Shown one piece after another: positions 1-7,514 of a DNA stretch of 12,805 nucleotides. The notes beneath the pieces are model-generated. The model was not told the DNA's origin, made no database searches, and was given only the letters and a program-made list of their open reading frames with translations. The stretch is from Phytohabitans sp036906915 (lineage in GTDB: Bacteria; Actinomycetota; Actinomycetes; Mycobacteriales; Micromonosporaceae). The stretch covers positions 1-12,805 of the forward strand of contig NZ_JBAKHX010000133.1 in assembly GCF_036906915.1 (NCBI RefSeq). The letters are read 5' to 3'. A program made the translations under genes and the position numbers. Every line of letters starts with the position of its first letter. Within the stretch, counting starts at the first letter, position 1.

Positions 1-2
1 CC

Positions 3-188
3 CTACGCCCCAACGGCCGACATCCGCTCACCCGCGACGAGCACGGCCGTACGGATCTGCCGCTGACAGTCGCCGTGCAGCGCCTGTGCGCTGCGCCGGC
101 AGCACGGTGTCCGCTGCTGTGGGACGCCCGCTACCGGGTCGAGCTCGCCGAGATCATGAACAAGGTGGGCGCGATCGTCACGTGGTGA
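3..188 (+). CDS. C-terminal end of an unidentified protein (partial)
   Basis: The frame is open from the left edge to a TGA at 186-188, giving 61 residues that end ...EIMNKVGAIVTW. Third codon positions are strongly GC-rich, and the end has a helical, charged character (WDARYRVELAEIMNKVG), both of which favour real coding over the competing frames. No domain or family is recognised. The start lies outside the window. A second plus-strand frame over the same bases reads as arginine-rich, low-complexity protein and is less convincing. The downstream G5/Excalibur gene begins 148 bases later on the same strand, so any operon link is uncertain. Confidence 0.45.
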   Translation, partial: LRPNGRHPLTRDEHGRTDLPLTVAVQRLCAAPAARCPLLWDARYRVELAEIMNKVGAIVTW

Positions 189-335
189 CGGTCTGGGGAC
201 GAACCCACTCACTAGGCCGGACCTTCCCGCAGGATTTGCCCTGCTGGAAGGAAGCTCTCGCATCACTTCACGTAGAATGTCCACTACCACATGTGACTGT
301 CGGCCCTGCCTGACCTCACCCGTGGGGGTGTTGTT

Positions 336-1112
336 GTGGTGATGAACCCGCCGCCGGACGGCAAGGATCGGCGGTTCCCGGCCGGGCAGCCGCCAGTACC
401 GCCGGCCGAACCGCGTCTGACACATACCGGCAGGCTTGCTCGTCTAAGTCCTGGAAAGAAAGCCGCCCTCTACATCACTGCCCCCGCGTTGGCGCTGATC
501 CTGTTGTGCTGCGGCGGGCTCGCCCTAGCCGGCACGCTGACCGGTGATCCACCACAGCCCAAGCCCGCTGACAGCGACCGGCCAACTATCCCGGCGGCTC
601 CATCCGCCACCACGGCGGGCACACCGTCAGGTAGCACGCCTACCACGGCCCCGCCGACTACCACGGCCCCTCCGACCCCGAGCGCTACGCCGTCGCCGGC
701 CGCGCCAGTGATCCAGAAACGCACCGTCACCGAAACGGTCGCCATCCCGTTCCCGCGCACGACCGTCAACGATCCGACACTCGCCCAAGGCACCACGAAA
801 ATCAGAACCCAGGGCGTTCCAGGGGTCAAAACGGTCACATACGAAGTGACCATTGTCAATGGAGTACAGACCGACAAGCGCCTGGTACGGGAACACGTCA
901 CCAAGACGCCGGTCACCCAGGTAACCGCCGTGGGCACCAAAACACAACCGCAGTGCGACCCGAACTACAGCGGCTGCGTCCCGATCGCCAGCGACGTCGA
1001 CTGCACCGGCGGTAGCGGAGACGGCCCCGCCTACGTCGAAGGACCGGTAAGGGTCATCGGCACCGACATCTACCGGCTCGACGCCAACAAAGACGGGATC
1101 GGCTGCGAATAG
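336..1112 (+). CDS. Membrane-anchored G5-domain and Excalibur-domain protein
   Basis: This is a 258-residue protein predicted to be anchored in the cytoplasmic membrane with its C-terminus outside. After a cytoplasmic, proline- and arginine-rich head of about 45 residues, a hydrophobic segment (roughly residues 48-68, YITAPALALILLCCGGLALA) forms a membrane anchor. A Thr/Pro-rich linker follows (about 75-125), then a G5 domain (about 126-200, with the TVTETVAIPFPRTTV and GVPGVKTVTYEVTIVNG signatures). An Excalibur calcium-binding motif ends the protein (DANKDGIGCE, with paired cysteines upstream). G5 domains are linked to cell-wall sugar binding and Excalibur motifs to calcium binding, so a cell-surface role is inferred; no catalytic domain is present. 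Candidate starts are GTG at 336, GTG at 339 and ATG at 342. The G-rich run at 324-328 is best spaced for 336 or 339. Confidence 0.8.
   Translation: MVMNPPPDGKDRRFPAGQPPVPPAEPRLTHTGRLARLSPGKKAALYITAPALALILLCCGGLALAGTLTGDPPQPKPADSDRPTIPAAPSATTAGTPSGSTPTTAPPTTTAPPTPSATPSPAAPVIQKRTVTETVAIPFPRTTVNDPTLAQGTTKIRTQGVPGVKTVTYEVTIVNGVQTDKRLVREHVTKTPVTQVTAVGTKTQPQCDPNYSGCVPIASDVDCTGGSGDGPAYVEGPVRVIGTDIYRLDANKDGIGCE
641..676 (+). repeat. 18-bp tandem repeat in the Thr/Pro linker
   Basis: Two adjacent 18-base units (641-658 and 659-676) differ at one base and encode a repeated TTAPPT-type segment of the linker in the G5/Excalibur protein. The repeat is in frame, so copy-number change would lengthen or shorten the linker without breaking the gene. 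Confidence 0.75.
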
Positions 1113-1397
1113 CAGCCCGCGCGCAGGCTTCGCCACAGAAGGCAGCGAGCCGTTCGCCCTGGGCCGCGCGCAGGCTAGTGCGCCGCCGAACGCTTCGCGG
1201 CCGGAGGTAGCGACCGTCTCGCACTCGTCGCCCTGGGTTGCATGTTCGTCGCTATGGTCCTCCTTGTCCTCCGTCATGTGTTGTCCGAGTGGCCGAGGAA
1301 TCTGCCGAGGTCGACAATCCAGGCGCTGATGACGCGCAGGCGCAATAGGCACGAACGTGCACACTTCTGCCGCGCGGATGGTGCGCGGGCGTACCGG
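1113..1397. other. Gene-poor stretch with short imperfect direct repeats
   Basis: No convincing gene is seen here. A 13-base word, CCGCGCGCAGGCT, occurs at 1117-1129 and again at 1164-1176. TCGCCCTGGG occurs at 1154-1163 and 1228-1237, and related words (GGCAGCGAGCCG, GGTAGCGACCG) lie between them. The stretch looks like a degenerate duplicated spacer. The minus-strand frame through it reads through the G5 gene as its antisense shadow and gives no recognisable protein. Confidence 0.4.
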
Positions 1398-1520
1398 CTA
1401 CGGGCCTGGAGAAGGCCGCAGCCAATTCGGCGGGGCCTCGCCTCGACTCATCCGCTCGAGTCCGCTGAGCATCGCCATCAGTCGCTGTTCGGTGATGCCG
1501 TTCTCACCGGCAGCGAACAT
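1398..1520 (-). CDS. Possible 40-residue ORF, unidentified
   Basis: An ATG at 1520 opens a 40-codon frame ending at a TAG at 1398-1400. The product begins MFAAGENGITEQRLMAM and has a plausible amphipathic helical composition. It lies immediately downstream of the dinB remnant in a different frame. It could be a small gene, the tail of another decayed gene, or chance. No ribosome binding site is evident and no family is recognised. Confidence 0.2.
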   Translation of the reverse strand: MFAAGENGITEQRLMAMLSGLERMSRGEAPPNWLRPSPGP

Positions 1521-1527
1521 GCCGTCT

Positions 1528-1800
1528 TCAGGTGAGCGCGACCCTTTCGATCGTGTCCAGGTCCGTGGTCGGCCCGTCGCGCAGCTTCATCACTCGGGTC
1601 GGGGTGTAGAACGACGCGAACCGCACCTTGACCGCGACGTGGGTGACCCGGCGACCGGCGGCCACCACGTCCGCACCCAACTCGCGAGCGAGCGCGGCCA
1701 CCCGCTCGGCGATGTGGTCGCGGTCGGTGAAGTCGCGCGGAAACGCGATCTCCCGGCCGCGATCCGGTGGCATCGATGCGCCGCGCCGAGGAAGCCCTGG
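1528..1800 (-). pseudogene. dinB: Remnant of DNA polymerase IV (DinB), little-finger domain only
   Basis: The minus-strand frame encodes about 80 residues matching the C-terminal little-finger domain of Y-family polymerases. The segment includes GREIAFPRDFTDRDHIAERV, VAAGRRVTHVAVKVRFASFY and the TPTR...KLRDGPTTDLDTIERVAL stretch. In full DinB proteins (about 350-400 residues) this domain follows the palm, fingers and thumb, which carry the catalytic acidic residues. None of those is present upstream, where the frame soon meets a stop near 1858. The usual last strand, with its 'RPVRLLGV'-type motif, is also missing because a stop occurs directly after ERVALT. The fragment could not polymerise DNA. 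The 5' limit is approximate, since homology is visible from about 1790 downward. The remnant sits just downstream of ctaD on the same strand. Confidence 0.65.
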
Positions 1801-1923
1801 AAGCCTTTTCGAGCTGATCAGCCCTGCCAGAGGGCCGGCCCCGCTCCTGCTCGCAGGTTAGGTCCGGACGTTTCCACGGTCGGTCGTCTGGATGTACTTT
1901 GCGGCGTCCGGTTGGAGGGCGCC

Positions 1924-3684
1924 TCAGCGGTCGATCTCGGTGGAGGTGTCTTCCTGGTAGGTGGCGCCACCGCGAGACTCGCTCGTCAGTGGCTTGGCGC
2001 CGCCCTCCGGCGGGCCGGCGAGCGTCTGGCCAGCCGCGAGGTGCGGGTACTTCACGTCGAAGGCCGGGCGCTCCGAGCGGATGCGCGGCATCCGATCGAA
2101 GTTGCGCAACGGCGGCGGGCAGGTCGTGGCCCATTCGAGCGAGTTGCCGTGACCCCACGGGTCGTCGACGAGGACGACCTCGCCGTACCGGTACGACTTC
2201 CACACGTTATATAGGAACGGCAGGGTGGAGGCGCCGAGCACGAACGAGCCGACCGTGGAGATGGCGTTGAGCGTCGTGAACCCGTCGCTTCCCAGGTAGT
2301 CGGCGTACCGGCGGGGCATACCTTCATTGCCGAGCCAGTGTTGCACCAGGAATGTGGTGTGGAAACCGATGAAGGTGAGCCAAAAGTGCAGCCTGCCCAG
2401 GCGCTCGTCGAGCATCCGGCCGAACATCTTCGGGAACCAGAAGTAGACGCCGGCGTACACGGCGAACACGATCGTTCCGAACAGCACATAGTGGAAGTGC
2501 GCGACCACGAAGTACGAGTCGGTGACGTGGAAGTCCACGGGCGGGGAGGCCAGCAGGACGCCGGACAGGCCGCCGAGCAGGAAGGTGAGCAGGAAGCCGA
2601 TGGAGAAGAGCATTGGCGTCTCGAACGTGATCTGGCCGCGCCACATCGTGCCGATCCAATTGAAGAACTTGATCCCGGTCGGCACGGCGATGAGGAAGCT
2701 CAGGAAGCTGAAGAACGGCAGCAGCACCTGGCCGGTGGCGAACATGTGGTGCGCCCACACGCTCATCGACAGCAGGGTGATGCCGATGGTGGCGAAGACG
2801 AGCCCCTTGTACCCGAAGATCGGCTTGCGGCTGAAGACCGGGATGACCTCGCTGATGATGCCGAAGAACGGCAGGGCGACGATGTAGACCTCGGGGTGGC
2901 CGAAGAACCAGAAGAGGTGCTGCCAGAGCAGCGGGCCGCCGGTGGCCGGGTCGTAGACGTGAGCGCCGAGAATCCGGTCGGCGCCCAGCGCCAGCAGGGT
3001 CGCGGCCAGCATGGGGAACACGAGGATCACCAGCAGGCCGGTGGCCAGGATGTTCCAGGTGAAGATCGGCATCCGGAACATGGTCATGCCCGGCGCGCGC
3101 AGCGTCAGGATCGTCGTGATCATGTTGACGGCGCCAAGGATTGTCCCGAGCCCGGACAGGACGAGTCCGACCAGCCACATGTTCGCGCCGACGCCTGGGG
3201 AGTTCGTCGCCGTCGACAGCGGGGCGTAACCGGTCCAGCCGAAGTCGGCGGCTCCGCCCGGCGTGAGGAACCCGCCCAGGACCATGGTCCCGCCGAACAG
3301 GTACAGCCAGTAAGCGAGCGCGTTCAGCCGCGGAAACGCGACATCAGGGGCACCGATCTGCAGCGGCACGATGTAGTTGGCGAACGCGAACAGGATCGGC
3401 GTCGCGAACAGCAGCAGCATGATCGTGCCGTGCATGGTGAACAGCTGGTTGTACTGCTCCAAGGACAGGAACTGCAACCCCGGCCGGCCAAGCTCGGCGC
3501 GCATGAGCAGCGCCATGAAGCCACCAACCATGAAGAACCCGAAGCCGGTGCCCAGGTACAAGAGCCCGATCTGCTTCGCGTCCGTCGTCCGCAACAGCCC
3601 CGAGAACGCCGATCCCCGCACCTGCTCGCGTACCGGCCACGGACGTGCCACCACCGGGGTCGGACGCGGTTCCAACCTCGTCAT
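1924..3684 (-). CDS. ctaD: Cytochrome c oxidase subunit I (aa3 type, A1 family)
   Basis: This is the catalytic, 12-helix membrane subunit of the aa3 terminal oxidase, which reduces O2 to water and pumps protons. With numbering from the ATG at 3684 (586 residues), His85 in TMHGT and His398 in HFHYVL are the heme a ligands and His396 is the heme a3 ligand. His263 in GHPEVYI and His312-His313 in WAHHMF bind CuB. Tyr267 is the cross-linked tyrosine, Glu265 ends the D-channel and Lys339 in PTGIKF marks the K-channel, which together define the A1 family. The C-terminal tail (NSLEWATTCPPP onward) is typical of actinobacteria. The ATG at 3684 is preceded by a GGGGGTGG stretch; an in-frame GTG at 3738 would add 18 residues but has no clear ribosome site. 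The gene is intact. No ctaC, ctaE or qcr genes are nearby, so this is a stand-alone copy. Confidence 0.95.
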   Translation of the reverse strand: MTRLEPRPTPVVARPWPVREQVRGSAFSGLLRTTDAKQIGLLYLGTGFGFFMVGGFMALLMRAELGRPGLQFLSLEQYNQLFTMHGTIMLLLFATPILFAFANYIVPLQIGAPDVAFPRLNALAYWLYLFGGTMVLGGFLTPGGAADFGWTGYAPLSTATNSPGVGANMWLVGLVLSGLGTILGAVNMITTILTLRAPGMTMFRMPIFTWNILATGLLVILVFPMLAATLLALGADRILGAHVYDPATGGPLLWQHLFWFFGHPEVYIVALPFFGIISEVIPVFSRKPIFGYKGLVFATIGITLLSMSVWAHHMFATGQVLLPFFSFLSFLIAVPTGIKFFNWIGTMWRGQITFETPMLFSIGFLLTFLLGGLSGVLLASPPVDFHVTDSYFVVAHFHYVLFGTIVFAVYAGVYFWFPKMFGRMLDERLGRLHFWLTFIGFHTTFLVQHWLGNEGMPRRYADYLGSDGFTTLNAISTVGSFVLGASTLPFLYNVWKSYRYGEVVLVDDPWGHGNSLEWATTCPPPLRNFDRMPRIRSERPAFDVKYPHLAAGQTLAGPPEGGAKPLTSESRGGATYQEDTSTEIDR

Positions 3685-3807
3685 AGCCACCACCCCCAAA
3701 CGCGGTGGCCTGCCTAAACGCTCACCCTCAGTCAACACCCATCCGCGGCGTGACGCGAGTGCTTCCGCCTAGGCATACCATCCGAGATGGGGCGGCACAT
3801 GCGTAAC

Positions 3808-3812
3808 GGAGG
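3808..3812 (+). promoter_or_regulatory. Ribosome binding site of the slipin gene
   Basis: GGAGG lies five bases before the ATG at 3818 and fixes the start of the SPFH gene. The 133-base gap between the ctaD start and this ATG must hold the divergent promoters. A TACCAT at 3776-3781 could be a -10 element, but no well-spaced -35 is visible. Confidence 0.6.
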
Positions 3813-3817
3813 TCGCC

Positions 3818-4615
3818 ATGATCCTGGTTGACATACTGCTGGGCGCGATGGGCGCAGCCGCCGTCTGGTTCGCGCTCAGTGCACGGATCGTCAAGCAGTA
3901 CGAACGCGGCCTGGTCTTCCGCTTCGGACGGGTGCTGGAGGCGACTCGCGGTCCGGGGCTCAACCTGATCGTCCCGCCATCGACCGGCTCAGGAAGGTGA
4001 ACCTGCAGGTCATCACCATGCCTGTCCCCGCACAGGAGGGCATCACGCGAGACAACGTGACGGTCAAGGTCGACGCGGTCGTGTACTTCAACGTCGTGGA
4101 CCCGGTCCGGGCCATCGTCAACGTGCAGGACTACATGTTCGCGGTGTCGCAGGTGGCACAGACCTCGCTCCGCTCCATGATCGCAAGAGTGAGCTCGATG
4201 ACCTGCTGTCCAACCGAGAGCGCCTCAACGAGGGGCTCGAGATGATGATCGACAGCCCCGCGGTCGGCTGGGGTGGTATCCACATCGACCGGGCGGAGAT
4301 CAAGGATGTCGCGCTACCCGAGTCGATGAAACGGTCGATGTCCCGCCAGGCCGAGGCGGAACGCGAACGCCGGGCCGCGTCATCACCGCCGAGGGCGAAC
4401 TACAGGCGTCCAAGCAGCTGGCGCAGGCAGCGGCCGCGATGGCCGACACGCCAACGGCGCTACAACTGCGGCTGTTGCAGACCATGGTGGAGGTGGCCGC
4501 GGAGAAGAACTCGACGGTCGTCCTGCCGTTCCCCGTCGAGCTGCTCCGATTTCTGGATAGGACCACCGAGCGGGTCACCCAACACCCAGCGGCGGACAAG
4601 CTCACGGCTAGCTGA
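3818..4615 (+). pseudogene. Slipin / stomatin-like SPFH (Band 7) protein, three frameshifts
   Basis: Joined across three frames, this encodes a protein of about 265 residues of the slipin family, a membrane-anchored SPFH scaffold. It has an N-terminal hydrophobic anchor (ILVDILLGAMGAAAVWFAL), the Band 7 core (VKQYERGLVFRFGRV, ITRDNVTVKVDAVVYFNVVD, SQVAQTSLRSMI) and the coiled-coil tail (SMSRQAEAERERRA, VAAEKNSTVVLPFPVELL). The frame shifts near 3978 (after LIVPP, continuing IDRLRKVNL), near 4183 (after LRSMI, continuing KSELDDLLSNRERLNEGLE) and near 4376 (after ERERRA, continuing VITAEGELQASKQ). Each fits loss of one base. No other stop interrupts the joined frame and all family motifs survive, so the damage is recent or is sequencing error. 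An NfeD partner, often found beside SPFH genes, is absent. Confidence 0.85.
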
Positions 4616-4666
4616 GCGTCATCAGGCCTCACCTTTGGTTTGGCGCGCCGGCGGGCCGGGTAGCCC

Positions 4667-4948
4667 ATGCCAATGGCCGAGGTCAAGCGGTGGACGGTCG
4701 AGATCGTCATCGACGAGCACGGCGACGAACGGCTCACGCGGGCGGAAGCGCGGCTAGAGGTGCCGGACCGATCGAGGTTGGCTGGCGTCGGACGGGCACG
4801 GCGCAACCCGGTTGACCCAGAGGTGCCCAAAATCGGCGACGAGCTGGCCGTGTCCCGGGCCCTCGCCGACCTGTCCCACCAGCTCCTCGAAGTGGCCGCC
4901 GCGGACATCGAGCAGACCACCCAGGACCGGGTCCGGCTGCGTGGCTGA
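4667..4948 (+). CDS. DUF1876 (Rv2632c-like) small protein
   Basis: This 93-residue protein matches the DUF1876 family of actinobacteria. Diagnostic segments are WTVEIVIDEHGDERLTRAEARL, the LAGVGRARRNPVDPEVPKIGDELA stretch and the closing helix ALADLSHQLLEVAAADIEQ. The family fold resembles a double-stranded RNA binding domain, but its function is unknown. M. tuberculosis Rv2632c is a member and lies close to the hypoxia gene hrp1, as this gene does here. ATG codons at 4667 and 4673 are both possible and neither has a strong ribosome site. The gene starts 51 bases after the slipin remnant and ends 59 bases before the CBS gene, so co-transcription is plausible. Confidence 0.85.
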   Translation: MPMAEVKRWTVEIVIDEHGDERLTRAEARLEVPDRSRLAGVGRARRNPVDPEVPKIGDELAVSRALADLSHQLLEVAAADIEQTTQDRVRLRG

Positions 4949-5007
4949 ATCCCATCTGCCAGTGTGCGACGCTGAGGGTGCTGGGGGTGGGCGGCAGAGG
5001 AGGAGCC

Positions 5008-5667
5008 ATGAATGCCGTCGACAGGGCAAGAGCGGTCGCGGAACGCGGCCTGCGGCGGGGCCGTGCCCAGATGGACGAGATCCGGGCGCGCCGCGAGCAT
5101 CGCCGGCTGCTACGCATACTCGGCGAGGCCTACCACGCCGAGCACAGCGGGGAAGGCCCACACGAGGCCGTGACGGGGGCGCTGGCAGCCGTCGACGCCC
5201 ACCAGCGCGTGTGGGCACAAGTCCGCGCCGGGAGCGGGCGGACCGGCACCGGTCGACGCGCGCGGGAGATCATGCACGCCGGAGCCGAGTGTGTCGGCAT
5301 GGACGACACCGTCGCGGCCGCGGCGGCGAAGATGCGCGATCTGGGTATCGGTTCGTTGCCGATCTGCGGTGCCGACGACCGGCTTCATGGCATCCTGACC
5401 GATCGGGACATCGCCGTCCGGTGCGTGGCCGAGGGCCGCGACCCAGCCCAGGTCCGGGTCGGCGAGCTGGCCCAGGGCAGAGTGTTCTGTGTCGACGCGA
5501 CCGCCGACATCGATCAGGTCCTCGAAAAGATGGAACGCCACCAGATCAAGCGCCTACCGGTACTGGAGAACCGTCGCCTGGTCGGCATAATCAGCGAAGC
5601 CGACCTGGCACGCCACCTTGACGAGCACCGGGTGGCCGAGTTCGTCGAGAAGGTGTACGGCAGGTAG
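5008..5667 (+). CDS. CBS-pair protein resembling hypoxic response protein 1 (Hrp1)
   Basis: This 219-residue cytoplasmic protein has an N-terminal helical extension (about 1-80, rich in Arg, Glu and Ala) and a tandem CBS pair (CBS1 about 87-137, CBS2 about 152-205). The CBS part follows M. tuberculosis Hrp1 (Rv2626c) closely. It shares REIMHAGAECVG, the IGSLPICGADDRLHGILTDRD core, VGELAQG, the HQIKRLPVLENRRLVGIISE core and EADLARHLDEH. Hrp1 is a DosR-induced dormancy protein of about 143 residues that lacks this extension. CBS pairs usually bind adenosyl nucleotides; the ligand is not known here. The start is fixed by GGAGGAG just before the ATG at 5008; an upstream in-frame start at 4978 has no such site. 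No DosR-type box was recognised upstream. Confidence 0.9.
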   Translation: MNAVDRARAVAERGLRRGRAQMDEIRARREHRRLLRILGEAYHAEHSGEGPHEAVTGALAAVDAHQRVWAQVRAGSGRTGTGRRAREIMHAGAECVGMDDTVAAAAAKMRDLGIGSLPICGADDRLHGILTDRDIAVRCVAEGRDPAQVRVGELAQGRVFCVDATADIDQVLEKMERHQIKRLPVLENRRLVGIISEADLARHLDEHRVAEFVEKVYGR

Positions 5668-5876
5668 ATGAGTCGCCTGGCCTTGGGTGTCGAGGTCCGC
5701 ACGCCCTCGGCGCGGCTAGGAACTGATCCAGATCGGCAACCGCGGATCGCCCTCGCCACCCTCATCGGATGCGGTCCATGTCGCGTACGGTGTTGCGGGC
5801 GATCGACCCGTCCGGTGCTGGGAAGGGCCGACGAGGTCGAGTACGGGGTCCGTTCCGCACCTGGTTCGGAATCGAC

Positions 5877-5906
5877 CTAGGGATGATCATCAGCGCTCGT
5901 CCCTAG
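5877..5906. promoter_or_regulatory. Inverted repeat just upstream of the membrane-hydrolase gene
   Basis: CTAGGGA (5877-5883) is repeated in inverse as TCCCTAG (5900-5906). The 16-base interval begins with most of a second palindrome, GATGATCATC, at 5883-5892. The right arm ends nine bases before the GTG at 5916. The position suits an operator or 5' leader element for that gene. It is not followed by a T-run, so a terminator for the CBS gene is less likely. Confidence 0.35.
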
Positions 5907-5915
5907 CTTGTACGC

Positions 5916-6078
5916 GTGTCCCCGCCTCGGCGACCGGCGCGCGACCGTACGCTCGGTAACGTGACAGGGGCGTTGCGTGGCCTAGCTGGACGCCTGCCGC
6001 GCTGGGCCGCTGTGGTGCTCGGCGTGGCCTGTGTCATCGCGGGCGCGGTCCTCACGGTCAAGCCGTTCGCCTCGCTAG
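5916..6078 (+). pseudogene. 5' fragment of a DUF308-hydrolase fusion gene, cut by the IS
   Basis: This fragment opens at GTG 5916 and encodes an arginine-rich head (MSPPRRPARDRT) followed by the first membrane helix, WAAVVLGVACVIAGAVLTV, then KPFASL. The frame enters the insertion sequence at a CTAG (6075-6078) and ends in it 29 bases later. If the IS and one CTAG are removed, the frame joins exactly to 7526, giving FASL-AVLILLVTVGIVL, the second membrane helix of a DUF308/HdeD-type domain. No strong ribosome site precedes 5916. An in-frame GTG at 5961 is an alternative start. Confidence 0.75.
6075..6078. repeat. Left target-site duplication (CTAG) of the IS701-family element
   Basis: CTAG here and at 7522-7525 flank the element. 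Merging them into one copy restores the interrupted reading frame. IS701-family elements duplicate a 4-base target resembling YTAR, and CTAG fits. Confidence 0.8.
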
Positions 6079-6144
6079 TAGTGCTTCGTCATCTTTCCGG
6101 GGGGTGATGGCGACTTAGGTGGTGGTGGTTGCTGTGATTGATGC

Positions 6145-7398
6145 ATGAGTCTGATTGCTGCTGGACGGCTTGGTGATGATCTGGCCGAGTTCGCCGGGGG
6201 ACGTGTTCGGGTCGTTGACCCGGTCTGGTTGGCAGGACCGGGCGGCCTGGTATGTACGAGGGCTGATGCTGGACGGGCGGCGTAAGTCGATCCAGCCGAT
6301 GGCCGTGTGTCTCGACGGTGTCGTGCATGAGCAGGCGTTGAACCATTTCGTGACGAACAGCCCGTGGCGGGTGGAACCGGTGCGGGCCCGGATCGCCGAA
6401 TTGGTCGACGAGGCGGTCCAGCCGCAGGCGTGGGCGTTGGATGATACCGGACTGCTTAAGTACGGCACGGCGTCGCCGTGTGTGGCCCGCCAGTACACCG
6501 GCACTGCGGGCAAGGTCACCAACTGCCAGGTCGCCGTGTCGGTCAGCATGATCACCGACACCGCGTCGTGCCCGGTCGACTGGCGGCTGTTCGTGCCGCC
6601 GTCCTGGGATCCGGCCTCGGCGAAGCCGGCCGAAGACGTGCACGAACGGCGCCGCAAGGCCGGCATCAGCGACGAGGTCGGGCATCGAGAGAAGTGGCGT
6701 CTGGCCTTGGACATGATCGACGAGCTCATCGGGTGGGGCCGCCAGCCGCCGCTGATCGTCGCCGACTCCGGCTACGGCGACAACGCGCAGTTCCGTCACG
6801 AGTTGACCGAACGCGGCCTGTCCTATGTGGTGCAAGTCAGCGGCGACCTCAACGCCTACCCTGTCCGAACGCGGCGCACTACCGTCGCGCACGGCCGCGT
6901 CGGCCGGCCGTCGGTGCCGCGCTACCGCGATCCCGCCTCCACCCTGGCCAAACTCGTCACATCCGCCGGCCCGGGCACGGCCCGGAGGATCACCTGGCGG
7001 CCCGGCTCACGGCGGCGCGGCGGCCGACCGCGGATGATGTCCTCGCAGTTCGTCTTCCTACGCGTACGTCCTGCCGGCCGGGTCCTGCGGGACGCACACC
7101 GCGGCCGGGACCTACCCGCAGCATGGCTGATCGCCGAATGGCCATCCGACGCTGCGGAACCGGTCAAGTACTGGCTGTCCAACCTGCCCGAACGGATCGC
7201 GAAACACACCCTGGTCCGCTGGGCAAACTACGCTGGCGCATCGAACACGACTACCGCGAAGTCAAGACCGGCCTTGGCCTGGACCACTACGAAGGCCGCA
7301 CCTGGCAAGGCTGGCACCACCACGTCACCCTCGTCAGCGCCGCCCACGCATTCGTGACCCTGCAACGACTCGATCCAAAAACCCGTGCGCCGGAATGA
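6145..7398 (+). pseudogene. IS701-family transposase, two frameshifts
   Basis: This is a DDE transposase of about 415 residues when the frames are joined. The N-terminus (MSLIAAGRLGDDLAEFAG from the ATG at 6145) is separated from the main frame by an apparent extra G in the G5 run at 6196-6200. The main frame carries YVRGLMLDGRRKSIQPM, the first catalytic Asp region (WALDDTGLLKYG), the SRQYTGTAGKVTNCQV-like block and the second Asp region (LIVADSGYGDN). Near 7227 one base appears lost. The conserved C-terminal block KLRWRIEHDYREVKTGLG, with the third catalytic residue (Glu in DYREVK), then continues in the -1 frame to the TGA at 7396-7398. The broken frame would lack the catalytic Glu, so the uncorrected product should be inactive. 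Confidence 0.85.
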
Positions 7399-7514
7399 CC
7401 CTCTACGCCGTACTCCGACGCCTGCAACACCTGCTCGCCTACCTCATCGGTACCTGCCCCACCTGCAAAACCCGCTTCCAGCAACCGAAACCCAAACACC
7501 GCCGAAGATCATGA
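7395..7514 (+). CDS. Small CxxC-containing ORF at the 3' end of the IS
   Basis: A 39-residue ORF overlaps the transposase stop by ATGA and ends seven bases before the IS boundary. It encodes a helical start (MTLYAVLRRLQHLLAYLIG), then GTCPTCKTR with a CxxC pair, and a basic tail. It may be a separate small protein or, after another lost base, the true C-terminus of the transposase. From memory, IS701 relatives can carry a comparable Cys-containing tail, so I lean to the second reading. Confidence 0.4.
   Translation: MTLYAVLRRLQHLLAYLIGTCPTCKTRFQQPKPKHRRRS

Noticed and set aside
470..1364. Minus-strand open frames across the G5/Excalibur gene
   Set aside because: They are shadows of the Thr/Pro/Val-rich plus-strand gene with low-complexity Val/Gly content. 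The part beyond 1113 has no family signal.
1357..2214. A 285-codon plus-strand frame over the dinB remnant and the ctaD end
   Set aside because: It is antisense to two recognised coding segments and has an arginine-rich, patternless composition.
2338..3717. A 459-codon plus-strand open frame running antisense through ctaD
   Set aside because: It mirrors the ctaD codons, its composition is unnaturally rich in Glu, Gln, Arg and His, and it has no recognisable domain. ctaD on the other strand is unmistakable.
4616..5007. Search for a DosR-type palindrome upstream of the DUF1876 and Hrp1-like genes
   Set aside because: No GGGAC...GTCCC-like palindrome was visible by eye, so hypoxia control is suggested only by homology.
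5668..5880. A 70-codon plus-strand frame following the CBS gene
   Set aside because: It starts directly after the CBS stop without a ribosome site and has a random, Arg/Ser/Pro-rich composition. The stretch looks like a spacer.
6089..6892. Minus-strand open frames inside the IS
   Set aside because: They are antisense to the recognised transposase and resemble no passenger gene.
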